DNA of 17,683 nucleotides from NZWG01 sp964478995 (GTDB lineage: Bacteria > Fidelibacterota > Marinisomatia > Marinisomatales > UBA1611): assembly GCA_964478995.1 (NCBI GenBank), contig CAYZJY010000037.1, forward strand, positions 1 to 17,683, in the 5' to 3' direction. Below are positions 7,182-13,700 of the stretch, in pieces. Both the position numbers and the translations under genes were made by a program. Numbering within the stretch: the first letter of the stretch is position 1; each line of letters opens with the position of its first letter. A model generated the notes under the pieces. That model did not search any database. It saw only the letters and a list, made by a program, of their open reading frames with translations, and had not been told where the DNA came from.

Positions 7182-7915
7182 GAAATATTTCGATTCTTTT
7201 TTAATTGCTGGTAAGCATCATTGACTGCTTTGAATTTTTCTTCTGCAAGATCTTGCATTTCCTTACCTAAATGTGCGACCTTGTCAGGGTGGTATTTATT
7301 TGCCATTTTTCTATATGCTTTTTTTATTTCATCGTCAGATGCAGATCGATCTATTTCAAGCACTCTATAGGGAGCTTCGCTGTCTTTTGCGAAAATTGCT
7401 TTTATGGATTCGTAGTCATTATTATTGATATTTAGATAATTTGCAATGGTCTGTATTACATGGATCTCTTTTTCATGAACATCTCCATCTGATGCTGATA
7501 GCCCATACAATATGTGTATTAATTCCAGACGACTTGGATGGTCCATGGATCTCTGTATTTGACGGCATACATCTCTTAGCGGATAATCCTGGTCAAGTAT
7601 TTCCTTGAATACCATCATGAGTTCGCCTGCTTGTCTGACACCAAATTGTTGTTTTAAGAAATGTTTTACATAATCAAGTTCCGATTTCAATAATTTTCCA
7701 TCTGCTTTCATCACCTTTGCTAGCAGTACCAATACAGATATGACAAAATCACCATGCCTAGTGGCAGAGCCATACCTCGATGTTCGTGTTCTTCCTGATC
7801 CTGACAAAGATTCTTCAGCATTCATTGAACCATATGCATATCCTAAAATAGCACCTATGGGACCAGCGACCACCCATCCTAATCCACCCCATAGTAATTT
7901 TTTGTTAAATGACAT
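7178..7915 (-). CDS. Membrane-anchored TerB-DnaJ co-chaperone (DjlA-like)
   Basis: 245 aa in three parts. A glycine-rich hydrophobic N-terminal segment (about residues 7-29) can act as an anchor. A TerB-type helical domain spans about 55-165 ('KADGKLLKSE', 70-79; 'SASDGDVHEKE', 140-150, the acidic helix-start motifs). A J domain spans about 182-240 with the Hsp70-activating His209-Pro210-Asp211. This order matches E. coli DjlA, a DnaK co-chaperone at the inner membrane. It is the first gene of the operon that continues into methylmalonyl-CoA mutase. A candidate promoter lies at 7944-7973 and an AGG about 9 bp before the ATG. Whether it serves the downstream enzymes or merely shares their transcript cannot be told. 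djlA is the nearest known gene, but orthology is not shown. Confidence 0.85.
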   Translation of the reverse strand: MSFNKKLLWGGLGWVVAGPIGAILGYAYGSMNAEESLSGSGRTRTSRYGSATRHGDFVISVLVLLAKVMKADGKLLKSELDYVKHFLKQQFGVRQAGELMMVFKEILDQDYPLRDVCRQIQRSMDHPSRLELIHILYGLSASDGDVHEKEIHVIQTIANYLNINNNDYESIKAIFAKDSEAPYRVLEIDRSASDDEIKKAYRKMANKYHPDKVAHLGKEMQDLAEEKFKAVNDAYQQLKKNRNIS

Positions 7916-7943
7916 ATAAACTAACCTAATTAATTATCTAAAA

Positions 7944-7973
7944 TTTATGCATGAAATATTACAAGAAGGTCAA
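7944..7973 (-). promoter_or_regulatory. Candidate sigma70-like promoter for the TerB-DnaJ/mutase operon
   Basis: On the minus strand TTGACC (7968-7973) is followed after 18 bases by CATAAA (7944-7949). The -35 matches consensus at five of six positions, the -10 at four of six. The predicted transcript start leaves a leader of roughly 20 bases, and an AGG lies in it. Confidence 0.4.
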
Positions 7974-7984
7974 TTTGAGATAGT

Positions 7985-8012
7985 TTGTGTCTATGGAACC
8001 TAGGCTTATATT
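7985..8012 (+). promoter_or_regulatory. Candidate promoter for the DUF6913-like gene
   Basis: TTGTGT (7985-7990), a 16-base spacer and TATATT (8007-8012) lie just before the ATG at 8018. Transcription would begin at or next to the start codon, implying a leaderless or nearly leaderless mRNA. The two divergent -35 boxes (here and at 7968-7973) are only 11 bases apart. Confidence 0.3.
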
Positions 8013-8017
8013 CAGAC

Positions 8018-8560
8018 ATGAAAATTCCAATTCGAATAAAGATACTGTTATTTTATTATAAGTTCTTCTATAAAAAGATCTATTCTAGTCCTCTTGTTAA
8101 GATTGGTGAGTCTGGTAAAGGGGTGACAAGTATTCTTTTTTTTCTTCCTTCTGAAAAATCCCATGCACAGGTCATATCTCATCTAATAAAGAAAAATAAT
8201 GATAATGAATCTTTGAGATTTAAATATGTACTTTATCAGGATAGTCTAATTCATTATCAAGATATTCCAAGATCTGAGATATTAACTTTTTCAGATAATG
8301 ACATGAATTGGTTTGGAGCAATCAAATCTAAGTTTATTATTAATAATATAGACAAAGAATACTACGATGCTTTGGTTGACCTTAATCAGTCCTTTGATCA
8401 AACTCTTTCACTACTGAGTATCCAGTTAAAAATACCAATCAAGGTTGGTTTCCAATCTCCCATGTCTGACCAGTTATATACCGTAGTAGTGGAACTAGAG
8501 AAAAATAGTTTTATAGAATCAAGTTATCATACCATAGAAAATGTTTTAGGTATGTCATAG
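8018..8560 (+). CDS. DUF6913-like protein of unknown function
   Basis: 180 aa from the ATG at 8018. A TTG 11 codons upstream is open too, but the ATG gives a more natural basic N-terminus ('MKIPIRIKILLFYYKFFYKK') and the upstream codons overlap a candidate promoter. The pattern 'DMNWFG' (95-100), 'DALVDLN' (117-123), 'IPIKVGF' (139-145) resembles the DUF6913 family of Bacteroidota, whose members share a D-x-x-WFG...DLLIDLN...KVG layout. I recognise no catalytic motif. No signal peptide or membrane span is clear. The gene stands alone between divergent promoters and the next promoter at 8598, and its function is unknown. Confidence 0.6.
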   Translation: MKIPIRIKILLFYYKFFYKKIYSSPLVKIGESGKGVTSILFFLPSEKSHAQVISHLIKKNNDNESLRFKYVLYQDSLIHYQDIPRSEILTFSDNDMNWFGAIKSKFIINNIDKEYYDALVDLNQSFDQTLSLLSIQLKIPIKVGFQSPMSDQLYTVVVELEKNSFIESSYHTIENVLGMS

Positions 8561-8597
8561 ATCCAAAAACTTTTTATTCTAAAAAAATGTAAAACTA

Positions 8598-8626
8598 TTG
8601 CCACCGGAAATACTGTCATTTATATT
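8598..8626 (+). promoter_or_regulatory. Sigma70-like promoter for the zinc-ribbon/DUF3467 pair
   Basis: TTGCCA (8598-8603), a 17-base spacer and TATATT (8621-8626) form the best promoter match in the window. A GAGAG ribosome-binding site at 8641-8645 lies 8 bases before the ATG at 8654, giving a leader of about 20 bases. Confidence 0.5.
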
Positions 8627-8653
8627 ATCCGCCGATTTTAGAGAGAAAAACAA

Positions 8654-9058
8654 ATGCTTGAAGGACTAATCTGCCCTGTTTGTGAAAATACAATTGAAGA
8701 GATAGATCTTAGGGATTCTCTTAAGTGTCCTAATTGTGCCGTTGATCTTAAAGATAGAAAATATCTTGATTTCCTAGAATTCTTAATGGCCAATGGGATT
8801 GTTGATAACCTTGACTTTTTTGACCAACAAGTTTACAGTGATGATGTAGATGACCTTGATCAGACAAAGGAGGAGGAGGGAGACCCTAGTGAATTTGAAA
8901 AGAAGAAAGATCTTTTCAACATATATGAGAATGAACTCCATCCAAAGAATGTTGAAGAGGATACAGGAATCAAGGATTACACACAATTTGATGGAATCAA
9001 TGATGATTGGGAAGAATTCAATGAAAGAGATCCCAAAGTAAAGAAGGGGGCAAAATAA
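8654..9058 (+). CDS. Small acidic zinc-ribbon protein, function unknown
   Basis: 134 aa. The N-terminus carries a four-cysteine zinc ribbon (Cys7-x2-Cys10 and Cys25-x2-Cys28). From about residue 58 the chain is strongly acidic (many Asp and Glu), low in hydrophobic residues and probably disordered, ending in a short basic tail 'KVKKGAK'. Such a layout is common in small regulators or protein-binding adaptors, but nothing identifies a partner. It is 3 bp ahead of the DUF3467 gene and surely cotranscribed with it. Length, promoter and ribosome-binding site support a real gene. I do not recognise a named family. Confidence 0.75.
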   Translation: MLEGLICPVCENTIEEIDLRDSLKCPNCAVDLKDRKYLDFLEFLMANGIVDNLDFFDQQVYSDDVDDLDQTKEEEGDPSEFEKKKDLFNIYENELHPKNVEEDTGIKDYTQFDGINDDWEEFNERDPKVKKGAK

Positions 9059-9061
9059 ATA

Positions 9062-9388
9062 ATGAGCAAAGATAAGAAAAACGTCCAGCAAATAAATATC
9101 GAGTTGGATGAAAAGGTCAGTTCGGGTGAATACGCCAATTTTGTGGTTGTTACACATTCCCCAGCTGAATTTGTAATGGATTTTACAAGGATCCTTCCTG
9201 GCGTGCCCAAGGCAAAGGTCCATTCAAGGATCATTATGGCTCCTCAGCACGCAAAAGCCTATCTAGCAGCGTTGAATGATAATATTAATAAATTTGAATC
9301 AAAGCATGGCGAGATAAAAATGCCTAACCAAGGCGAGGGATTTTCCTCTTTTGGTGTCAAGCCTCCAGAAGAGACTCTCCCAAATTAA
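9062..9388 (+). CDS. DUF3467 domain protein
   Basis: 108 aa, essentially a single DUF3467 domain. The diagnostic core is 'YANFVVVTHSPAEFVMDF' (residues 24-41), then 'SRIIMAPQHAKAYLAAL' (55-71). The family is small, cytosolic and uncharacterised, and widespread in Bacteroidota and other phyla. A G-rich ribosome-binding stretch lies about 11 bases upstream, inside the end of the zinc-ribbon gene. Its stop codon overlaps that of the convergent PAP2 gene (shared TTAA at 9385-9388). The constant partner here is the zinc-ribbon protein, which suggests the two act together. No reaction can be proposed. Confidence 0.88.
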   Translation: MSKDKKNVQQINIELDEKVSSGEYANFVVVTHSPAEFVMDFTRILPGVPKAKVHSRIIMAPQHAKAYLAALNDNINKFESKHGEIKMPNQGEGFSSFGVKPPEETLPN

Positions 9389-9407
9389 TTTTTAAAGACT
9401 GGAGGTT
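9360..9407. repeat. Inverted repeat spanning the convergent stop codons
   Basis: AGCCTCCAG (9360-9368) pairs with CTGGAGGTT (9399-9407): 7 perfect central pairs, one G.U and one A-U, around a 30-base loop. It is nearly centred on the TTAA that holds both stop codons. No T-run follows either arm, so it is not a standard intrinsic terminator, but it could fold in both convergent transcripts. Confidence 0.4.
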
Positions 9408-9984
9408 CAGTCTCATACCAGACCCACGTCTGTCTTCTTTTCAATTCCCTTATTTTTAGAATAACCCATAAAGTGATCGTAAACCAGCCGATCGCATATC
9501 CTAATAAACCTCCAACGATCACATCGCTAGGATAGTGCACCCCTACATAGACTCTTGATAAGGCAATCAAGGATGCTAGGACGAATAGGGGGATCTTAAT
9601 TCTATTATAGAAGTAAGATAAGACTACTGCTAACGAAAATATGTTTGCAGCATGATTTGAAGGCATGCTCCACTTACCACCCTTGGGCACCAATAAATTC
9701 AAACCATCCATTGAAAGATGTGATGGCCTTACTCTTTCGAATAATGGTTTCAATATTTGAGCACAGATCGAATCAGTAAGAGCTAGTGCTAAGATCAACA
9801 GAGCCAGTGAAATTTTTCCTTTTTTACCAGCTTTGAATCCTAAAAAAACAATTAAAAGAAAAATAGGTATGACCCAATTATCTTCATTTGTGATGAAAGG
9901 CATTAATTGGTCAAATATTGAATTATGTTTACCATGCATCCAAAGCAGAATGGTTCTATCAATGGTGTCTAAACTTTTCAACAT
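9385..9984 (-). CDS. PAP2-family membrane phosphatase
   Basis: 199 aa with five to six hydrophobic segments and a complete PAP2 active site: Lys79-x6-Arg86-Pro87, Pro108-Ser109-Asn110-His111 (PSNH for the usual PSGH) and Ser143-Arg144-x5-His150-x3-Asp154. Such enzymes dephosphorylate lipid phosphates such as undecaprenyl pyrophosphate or phosphatidate on the outer face of the inner membrane, and the exact substrate is not evident. The start is well fixed by AAGGA at 9992-9996, 7 bases before the ATG. It lies 19 bp after the AcuI-like gene as the last member of the acyl-CoA operon, and its metabolic link to that operon is unclear. Confidence 0.9.
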   Translation of the reverse strand: MLKSLDTIDRTILLWMHGKHNSIFDQLMPFITNEDNWVIPIFLLIVFLGFKAGKKGKISLALLILALALTDSICAQILKPLFERVRPSHLSMDGLNLLVPKGGKWSMPSNHAANIFSLAVVLSYFYNRIKIPLFVLASLIALSRVYVGVHYPSDVIVGGLLGYAIGWFTITLWVILKIRELKRRQTWVWYETEPPVFKN

Positions 9985-10003
9985 GTCGCCATCCTTGATC
10001 TCA

Positions 10004-10996
10004 CTATAACTCTAGTAATATTCGTCCAACCTGTTTTCCATCTAGAATCCTTTGAATCTCAGGTATCATGTTATCCAGATCAACGGTTTTGATCATTTGA
10101 TCAAGTCCATTTAGTTTCCAGTCTGAGGAAAAGTTCTCCCAGACGAGTTCTCTTTTTCGCATGGAGCAACCAGCAGAGTCAATCCCAATAAGATGATTAG
10201 ACCTTAAGATGAAGGGGAATACAGTTGTTTCAAATCTTGGCCCACCTACATTACCGCATGCCGTTACCACTCCGTCATGGTCCATGCTTGCAATGATGCA
10301 TGATAATATTTTTCCGCCAACTGCGTCAAGAGCGGCATTGTACACTCCTTTATTTAATGGCAAGTTTGTTGAGTTAATAAACTCATTTCTATCTATTACC
10401 TCTTTTGCACCAAGGTCCATTAAATACTTTCTTGATTCAATTTTCCCAGTTATTGCAGTCACATTGGCTCCAAGGTGAGATAGTAGATTGACACCAATAC
10501 TGCCTACACCACCAGTAGCCCCACTAACGATTACTTTTGCATCTTTCATGTCACATTTTATTTCCATTTCAGAAACTGCCAGACCAGCAGTCAAACCTGC
10601 TGTGCCTATTATCATTGCATCTTTAGTCGAAAGTTTATCTGGACATTTAACTGCCCATTTGCTTGGAACTCGAATATATTCAGAAAAACCTCCGCTGGTG
10701 TTCATCCCTAAGTCAAATCCTGTTACAATGACCGACGTTCCAACTGGAAACTGATCGTCTTCTGACTTCTCAATAACCCCTGCGGCATCTATTCCTGGGG
10801 TATGGGGATATTCCTTCGTAACACCTTTTGCACCTATCGCTGAAAGAGCATCCTTATAGTTTAGGGATGAGTATTCAACTCTTATCAAAAGTTCACCTTC
10901 AGGCAGGTCATCAATGGACCTGTGAATGATATTCATGTCAGTGCCATGATCACCTTTGGTTATTTCTAGTGCTCTAAAAATGATTGAAGGAACCAT
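10004..10996 (-). CDS. acuI: YhdH/AcuI-type enoyl-CoA (acryloyl-CoA) reductase, MDR superfamily
   Basis: An NADPH-dependent medium-chain reductase of the AcuI/YhdH group, whose characterised members reduce acryloyl-CoA to propionyl-CoA. From the ATG at 10996 it is 330 aa, the usual family length. A TTG two codons upstream is in frame but overlaps the crotonase stop, so the ATG is preferred. Seen are the family signature 'SSLNYKDAL' (43-51), 'HTPGIDAAGV' (65-74), and the Rossmann nucleotide-binding stretch beginning 'VSGATGGVGS' (157-166). There is no zinc site, as expected. The ATG is 2 bp past the crotonase stop, so the two are translationally coupled. Hydration/dehydration followed by enoyl reduction fits acryloyl-CoA or a substituted acryloyl-CoA as substrate. 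Confidence 0.85.
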   Translation of the reverse strand: MVPSIIFRALEITKGDHGTDMNIIHRSIDDLPEGELLIRVEYSSLNYKDALSAIGAKGVTKEYPHTPGIDAAGVIEKSEDDQFPVGTSVIVTGFDLGMNTSGGFSEYIRVPSKWAVKCPDKLSTKDAMIIGTAGLTAGLAVSEMEIKCDMKDAKVIVSGATGGVGSIGVNLLSHLGANVTAITGKIESRKYLMDLGAKEVIDRNEFINSTNLPLNKGVYNAALDAVGGKILSCIIASMDHDGVVTACGNVGGPRFETTVFPFILRSNHLIGIDSAGCSMRKRELVWENFSSDWKLNGLDQMIKTVDLDNMIPEIQRILDGKQVGRILLEL

Positions 10997-10998
10997 GG

Positions 10999-11811
10999 TC
11001 AATTTTTTTTATTTTTATCTTTGGTCCAATAGGGTTTTCTTTTTTCAAAAAAAGATTGCAAACCTTCCTGGCCTTCAGAATGTTCTATGCAATGATAAAA
11101 TAGTTCGGAGGCCTTTTCTATGTCAATGGATTGGTTTGATGACATGTTAGTCTTTGTGATTGCCATGGCGTTAGGAGAGCATTGTTTGACCTTTGATTTT
11201 ATTTCATCTATTATTTTTTGTAATCCACTTTCTGACTTTGCTAAATAATCGGCTAGTCCAATTTCATGGGCTATTTTGCCGTCAATTTCATCACCCAATA
11301 ACATTAATAAACGTGCTTTGGAATATGCCATCCGATTAAGTACATATGGGGCAATCTGAGATGGGGTCAGGCCTAATTTTGTTTCAGAAAGTCTGAAAAT
11401 TGAACTCTCCATGGTCACGATTACGTCTGTTGCACAAGCCATTCCAAACCCGCCAGCAATACAGGGCCCTTCAATTACAGATATTGTGATCTGTGGTAAA
11501 TTTCTTATAGTATCAAGAAAGCGACCTATGTTATTACTCATGTTGATAGTTAATTTTTTCATACTTTCTTTTGTATAAGTTATTTCACGTAATTCATCTA
11601 GGTCAGCACCAGAGCAAAAGATTTCATTTTTTCCTCTAAAAAGAATGCCCCTTACTTTTTGGCTATCACCAACATTGTTCAATATCTCCATTATCTCATC
11701 GATTAATCCAGAGGACAAAGCATTTTTCTTATCTTTGTTATCTAGATAAATAGTTAGCCAATCATCTTGGTATTCCAATTCACAATATTTGGTTTTTTGT
11801 TGATTTATCAT
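10999..11811 (-). CDS. Enoyl-CoA hydratase/isomerase (crotonase) family protein
   Basis: 270 aa, one crotonase domain. The oxyanion-hole elements are 'FCSGADL' (65-71) and 'CIAGGFGMA' (117-125). Glu143 in 'SETKLGL' (142-148) is present and matches Glu164 of rat hydratase, but the position of the second catalytic Glu (rat Glu144) is non-acidic in 'GGFGMACATDV'. That pattern is seen in methylglutaconyl-CoA/isohexenylglutaconyl-CoA hydratases (LiuC, AtuE) and other divergent crotonases, so simple crotonyl-CoA hydratase is less likely. Placed between an AtuA-family gene (95 bp upstream) and the AcuI-type reductase (2 bp downstream). Candidates are hydratase/dehydratase of a branched or C3 (3-hydroxypropionyl) CoA ester. 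The basic C-terminal tail ('KDKNKKN') is unremarkable. Confidence 0.85.
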   Translation of the reverse strand: MINQQKTKYCELEYQDDWLTIYLDNKDKKNALSSGLIDEIMEILNNVGDSQKVRGILFRGKNEIFCSGADLDELREITYTKESMKKLTINMSNNIGRFLDTIRNLPQITISVIEGPCIAGGFGMACATDVIVTMESSIFRLSETKLGLTPSQIAPYVLNRMAYSKARLLMLLGDEIDGKIAHEIGLADYLAKSESGLQKIIDEIKSKVKQCSPNAMAITKTNMSSNQSIDIEKASELFYHCIEHSEGQEGLQSFFEKRKPYWTKDKNKKN

Positions 11812-11833
11812 GTCATATCTTAGTCATTGTTCG

Positions 11834-11839
11834 ATTATA
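11834..11839 (-). promoter_or_regulatory. Possible internal promoter (-10 only) before the crotonase gene
   Basis: A perfect TATAAT occurs on the minus strand in the 95-bp gap between the AtuA-family and crotonase genes. The start codon is 22 bases downstream. No -35 of the right spacing stands out, so a weak or activator-dependent promoter, or chance, is possible. Confidence 0.25.
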
Positions 11840-11906
11840 ATACTTCCCATGAGACCCAATTCTTTGCTTATTATTCATAATAAATGGCTTATGATATTTC
11901 TGATGT

Positions 11907-13700
11907 TCAAAGATCAAGATCTTCAATTAATCCTCCATCAATTGGAATTTCACATTCAAGTAACTGTTGAGCATATGCTTTCCCTTGTGGGTCAATATTC
12001 AAACTTGCCATACCACCTCCGCCAAGTGAATTTTTCAATAAAAAGTTCAGAGCATTGATTCCTGGCACATCCCAACTTAAAACTTCACCATCAAGCACAT
12101 GGGAAAAATATTTGGCGACGGTATCAGATGAAAGCGCATTTTGAATATATGGAAGATATTCTGGCCTACGAGCGATCACCCCAATATTAGCATGGTCACC
12201 CTTGTCACCACTTCTAGCAAATGCTATTTTTATCAAAGGAACCGACGTCGTTATCTTATCAATAATACTTAGGTCTGGGGTTGCTCTTCCAATTTCCTTT
12301 TTCGAGATATGTCCCCCACTGGTGTTTATCGCTATGGGAGTGGTCTCATTGTTTGAATGTATTTCAACTGTTAGTTGATCCTTTGGCAGAAGAAAGGAAA
12401 ACAAATGTATGGATGATGAGATGGGGGGGCGACCGCCAAGATAGTTCATAACTCCTGCTGCCATGCCAGTTGCGGCTTGAGCCATTTCACGTGATAAGAT
12501 CGTCAAGGCACCTTTTCTTTTATGGGTTGCCATTAGTCTTAGAACTATTTCTCTTGATTCGCTCCTAGAATTGTTTGGACCATAGATCGAGTCTGTGCCG
12601 ATGAGATCATATGATGTTCTTTCAAAGGGCCCAAACTTATTATCCATCAATAATTGCTCAACCTTCTTTATGATCGCTTTGGCTATCCTAGTCCCTTTTT
12701 CCTTGGCATCTTTGCCACCAATGACCAGTGTTCCCGCAACGCGGTAACCATTCATGTAGGTTGCTGATACCTTGTACTGATCTGTTGGTGCAGAACCGGA
12801 TGCTCCACTTACTAGGACCCTGTCTTTTCCAACATTCTTTATGGTAACATTAGTAAAATCACATACAACATCAGGTAGCATGTACTCGGCTGGATTACCT
12901 ATCTCATAAAGAAACTGCTCAGCGACAGTTCCAAATGTTACCATTCCACCTGTATCATTTGGCTTGGATACGATAAAATCACCATTTTCTTCGACTTCCA
13001 CGATTGGGAATCCCATGTCATGGTATCCATTGATATCTTTCCAATCTGTAAAATTCCCCCCGGTACATTGTGCACCACATTCTATGATATGTCCAGCCAG
13101 ACTTCCACTGGCAAGTAGATCATAGTCAGAGTCTTTCCAAGCAAACTCATGCATTAGAGGAGCCAAGACCAATGCGCTATCAACGCATCTTCCTGTAATT
13201 ATAATATCTGCTCCTTGTTCAAGTGCTTGGGCAATTGCAGGTGCACCAAGATATGCATTAATGCTTAGACATGATTCTGGAATTGAACTGCCATTTTCCA
13301 TTTCAGTAATTCCCAGTTCTTTTAAATTTTGCAGTTTAGTAGTAAGGTCGTCACCAGTGACAATCGCGATCTTCATGTCAATTCCTGCTTTTTCAACCGC
13401 ATCTTCCAATATGGTTTGGCATGCAATTGGATTAATACCACCGGCATTTGAGAGTATCTTGATCCCATCTTCCTTTATCATTCCTAGAAGTGGTGAAATC
13501 TGTCTTATGAAATCAGTAGCGTAACCTTTTTGAGGGTCTTTATTTTTTGCTCCAGCCAAGATGGACATGGTGACCTCAGCCAGAAAATCAAAAACCAGAT
13601 AATCTAGGTTTCCTTTTTCTACAAGTTGTTTTGCTGCAGTTGATGTGTCACCCCAGAATGCAGATGCACATCCAATTCTAACTTTCTTATCCTTGTCCAT
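11907..13700 (-). CDS. AtuA (acyclic terpene utilisation, DUF1446) family protein
   Basis: 597 aa with the two-part layout of the larger AtuA relatives. An N-terminal DUF1446 domain (about 6-450) begins 'RIGCASAFWGDTS' (8-20), with 'DYLVFDFLAEVTM' (33-45) and 'SNAGGINP' (84-91). A separate C-terminal AtuA-like domain (about 485-590) opens with 'IKIAFARSGDKGDHANIG' (490-507). Members are required for citronellol/geraniol use in Pseudomonas, but the reaction is not established. It overlaps the flavoprotein gene by 14 bp and has AAGG 8 bases before its ATG. None of the partner Atu genes (geranyl-CoA carboxylase, AtuD-type dehydrogenase) is here, so a terpene substrate is only one possibility. 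No signal peptide is visible and the protein should be cytosolic. Confidence 0.88.
   Translation of the reverse strand: MDKDKKVRIGCASAFWGDTSTAAKQLVEKGNLDYLVFDFLAEVTMSILAGAKNKDPQKGYATDFIRQISPLLGMIKEDGIKILSNAGGINPIACQTILEDAVEKAGIDMKIAIVTGDDLTTKLQNLKELGITEMENGSSIPESCLSINAYLGAPAIAQALEQGADIIITGRCVDSALVLAPLMHEFAWKDSDYDLLASGSLAGHIIECGAQCTGGNFTDWKDINGYHDMGFPIVEVEENGDFIVSKPNDTGGMVTFGTVAEQFLYEIGNPAEYMLPDVVCDFTNVTIKNVGKDRVLVSGASGSAPTDQYKVSATYMNGYRVAGTLVIGGKDAKEKGTRIAKAIIKKVEQLLMDNKFGPFERTSYDLIGTDSIYGPNNSRSESREIVLRLMATHKRKGALTILSREMAQAATGMAAGVMNYLGGRPPISSSIHLFSFLLPKDQLTVEIHSNNETTPIAINTSGGHISKKEIGRATPDLSIIDKITTSVPLIKIAFARSGDKGDHANIGVIARRPEYLPYIQNALSSDTVAKYFSHVLDGEVLSWDVPGINALNFLLKNSLGGGGMASLNIDPQGKAYAQQLLECEIPIDGGLIEDLDL

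Noticed and set aside
7178..7915. TerB domain as a sign of a tellurite-resistance or phage-defence island.
   Set aside because: The TerB+J arrangement is the ordinary DjlA layout, and no TerC/D/E/Z, vWA or nuclease genes accompany it.
10209..10754. Two 88-89-aa open frames on the plus strand opposite the AcuI-like gene.
   Set aside because: Shadow frames of a strongly supported coding sequence, without a recognisable domain or ribosome-binding site.
11816..11881. A 21-codon frame in the gap between the AtuA-family and crotonase genes.
   Set aside because: Very short, no ribosome-binding site and no recognisable pattern. The gap is better explained by an internal promoter.
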